From CAJJDF01 sp965657945 (GTDB lineage: Bacteria > Bacteroidota > Bacteroidia > Flavobacteriales_D > CAJJDF01), in NCBI GenBank assembly GCA_965657945.1, contig CBFHPW010000053.1, forward strand, positions 1 through 5,073: a stretch of DNA of 5,073 bases. Reading direction: 5' to 3'. Below the pieces are notes generated by a model. It did not search any database, was not told where the DNA came from, and saw nothing but the letters and a program-made list of their open reading frames with translations. This document shows, piece by piece, positions 3,671 to 5,073 of this stretch; within the stretch, counting starts at the first letter, position 1; each line of letters begins with the position of its first letter. Made by a program: the position numbers and the translations under genes.

Positions 3671-5073
3671 TTATTTATTATTCTCCATCACATAATTCAA
3701 CACTTTGGTCATTAAGTGCACTCGGTCTTTTCCTCTCACATTATGCGGATGCATGGGATAAGGAAAGAAATCTAGTTGAATTCCATCTGTAACAGCTTGC
3801 TGAACAAGAGACAAATTGTGCTGCATCACTACAACATCATCTATAGTTCCGTGAATTAGTAGTAGTTTTCCATCCAAATTCTTTACATATTGCAACAAGC
3901 TATTTTTCTTGTAACCTTCTGGATTTTCTTGTGGTGAATCCATGTAACGTTCTCCATACATGATTTCATACCATTTCCAATCAATTACCGGTCCTCCAGC
4001 TACAGCAGTAGTAAATATCCCTGGATGTCTCAACATCAATGATGTTGCCATAAAACCTCCATAACTCCATCCATGTACAGCCAATCGTTTAGAATCTACA
4101 AAGGAAAGAGATTTGAGGTACTTTACGCCTGTCAATTGATCTTCCATTTCCACTTCGCCTATTTGTCTGTGAATTTGATTTTCGAAGTGAAACCCTCTAT
4201 TAGCTGATCCTCTGCCATCAACCGTAAAGACAATGTAGCCTTGATTTGCCAACCAATGCATCCACATACTTGCGCCACCTCCCCAACTATTTGTTATCAT
4301 CTGAGCATGCGGTCCCCCATACACATAAATTAGAACTGGATATTTCTTGGAAGAATCAAAATTATGGGGCTTAAACATTCTAGAGTAAAGTTTTTCACCA
4401 CTTTTTGAAGTTAATTCCCCCATTTCTAACTGAGCCATTTTATAGTCAGCTATCGGGTTGTCAGTTCTATCTATTTTAATTTTTTCGCCAGTCGTACAAT
4501 TAATTAATTGAGTTACTTTTGGTGTATAAATATTTGAATACGAATCAATTAAATATCTTCCTGAAGAACTAATTTGGGCTGTATGAGTCCCGCGAACGCT
4601 CGTTAATTTGGATGTTTCTCCTGTTTCAATAGTTACTTTAAAAATATGCTTTTCTCGTCCATCTTCTCCGGTTGCTTGCACGAATGCAAAAACCCCAGTA
4701 GCATTCGTTCCCAAAAATGAAGTGATTGGAAACTGGAATTTAGTGAGTTGACTCCATTTCCCGGAGGTAAGATCTATCTTATATAAATTCATAAAACCAT
4801 CTTTCTCACTTAGCCAAAGCATTGTATTTTGATTTTGAGATGGAAAAAAACCAGGATTTTCAGGTTCTACCCACTTTTCGTGTTTCTCTTCAAACACAGT
4901 TTTTACTTTCTTTTTTTTGGCAACATCATATTCGTTGAAGTGCATGTGATTTTGAGCTCTATTGACTTCAGCAATGTATATTTTTTCTTCATTTGGAGAC
5001 CAAGTGATATTGGTTAAGTAGTGATCGTCTTTCTCACCGCCTGTTTTCAGAAACATGTTTCTTTTTACTAAGC
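3671..5073 (-). CDS. S9B prolyl peptidase (PtpA/DPP IV-like), C-terminal part, 5' end outside window
   Basis: The frame ends at TAA (3673-3671) and stays open to the right edge, with five codons (LVKRN) before the internal Met at 5056, so that Met is not the real start. Family members cut di- or tripeptides after proline from peptide N-termini, usually in the periplasm or at the cell surface. Numbering from that Met, residues 1 to about 210 are the end of the beta-propeller (for example HYLTNITWSP, 12-21). The hydrolase domain follows: YVYGGPH (244-250), DGRGSANRG (280-288), nucleophile GWSYGGF (S331), GGPVIDWKWYEIMYGERY (354-371, with E364), GTIDD (D406) and HPHNVRGKDRVHL (H438). The S-to-E, S-to-D and S-to-H spacings (33, 75, 107) equal those I recall for Porphyromonas gingivalis PtpA (S603, E636, D678, H710). 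The IDDVVVMQH and HNVRGKDRVHL segments also look closer to PtpA than to classical DPP IV, whose GTADDN asparagine is V408 here. Roughly 270 residues, including any signal peptide and the N-terminal glutamates, are missing from view. Confidence 0.93.
   Translation of the reverse strand, partial: LVKRNMFLKTGGEKDDHYLTNITWSPNEEKIYIAEVNRAQNHMHFNEYDVAKKKKVKTVFEEKHEKWVEPENPGFFPSQNQNTMLWLSEKDGFMNLYKIDLTSGKWSQLTKFQFPITSFLGTNATGVFAFVQATGEDGREKHIFKVTIETGETSKLTSVRGTHTAQISSSGRYLIDSYSNIYTPKVTQLINCTTGEKIKIDRTDNPIADYKMAQLEMGELTSKSGEKLYSRMFKPHNFDSSKKYPVLIYVYGGPHAQMITNSWGGGASMWMHWLANQGYIVFTVDGRGSANRGFHFENQIHRQIGEVEMEDQLTGVKYLKSLSFVDSKRLAVHGWSYGGFMATSLMLRHPGIFTTAVAGGPVIDWKWYEIMYGERYMDSPQENPEGYKKNSLLQYVKNLDGKLLLIHGTIDDVVVMQHNLSLVQQAVTDGIQLDFFPYPMHPHNVRGKDRVHLMTKVLNYVMENNK

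Noticed and set aside
4829..5017. Plus-strand 62-codon, Phe-rich frame inside the S9B peptidase gene
   Set aside because: The Phe-rich product is the complement of Lys/Glu-rich coding sequence; a shadow.
3671..5056. Treating the Met at 5056 as the true start of the peptidase
   Set aside because: The frame remains open to the window edge, and the visible part lacks most of the propeller and any signal peptide, so this Met is internal.
1..5073. Search for CRISPR arrays, tRNA or rRNA genes, transposase genes, phage or toxin-antitoxin modules
   Set aside because: I saw no regularly spaced direct repeats, no tRNA-like cloverleaf and no coding region of these types.

Overview
The window looks like the chromosome of a Bacteroidota bacterium, most probably a Flavobacterium-like member of the Flavobacteriaceae. 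It is AT-rich with AT-rich codon use. None of the visible starts has a clear Shine-Dalgarno sequence, which is usual in this phylum. The proteins (MoxR ATPase, tandem class I PPK2 enzymes, a PtpA/DPP IV-type S9B peptidase) also read as flavobacterial. The assignment rests on protein character and composition only; no rRNA or other marker is present.

Layout from left to right. Positions 1-448 (minus) hold the N-terminal third to half of a MoxR-family AAA+ ATPase that runs off the left edge. Positions 449-696 are a divergent intergenic region with several small palindromes and a repeated ATTCTTA word. Positions 697-2710 (plus) form a compact three-gene operon: two tandem class I polyphosphate kinase 2 genes, then a small all-alpha (MazG/HisE-like) NTP pyrophosphohydrolase gene, joined by a 1-nt TAATG overlap and a 4-nt ATGA overlap. 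Positions 2711-2914 are a convergent gene-free region with nested inverted repeats. Positions 2915-3562 (minus) encode protein-L-isoaspartate O-methyltransferase from a TTG start. Positions 3563-3670 are largely filled by an 85-bp inverted-repeat element made of two hairpin modules in opposite orientation. Positions 3671-5073 (minus) hold the C-terminal part of an S9B prolyl peptidase whose 5' end lies outside the window.

The most distinctive unit is the plus-strand operon. Class I PPK2 enzymes move phosphate from polyphosphate to NDPs to make NTPs (reversibly). The third gene belongs to a family that hydrolyses (often non-canonical) NTPs or dNTPs to NMP and pyrophosphate. Tight coupling suggests a nucleotide-pool module in which polyphosphate-driven NTP synthesis is paired with house-cleaning of the products. 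That joint role is an inference; the individual family assignments are strong. The two PPK2 proteins align without gaps over about 220 residues at roughly 56% identity by hand count. The second carries changes in the lid region that may alter substrate use.

The remaining genes are ordinary flavobacterial functions (protein repair, peptide degradation, MoxR chaperone-like ATPase) and show no clear functional link to the operon.
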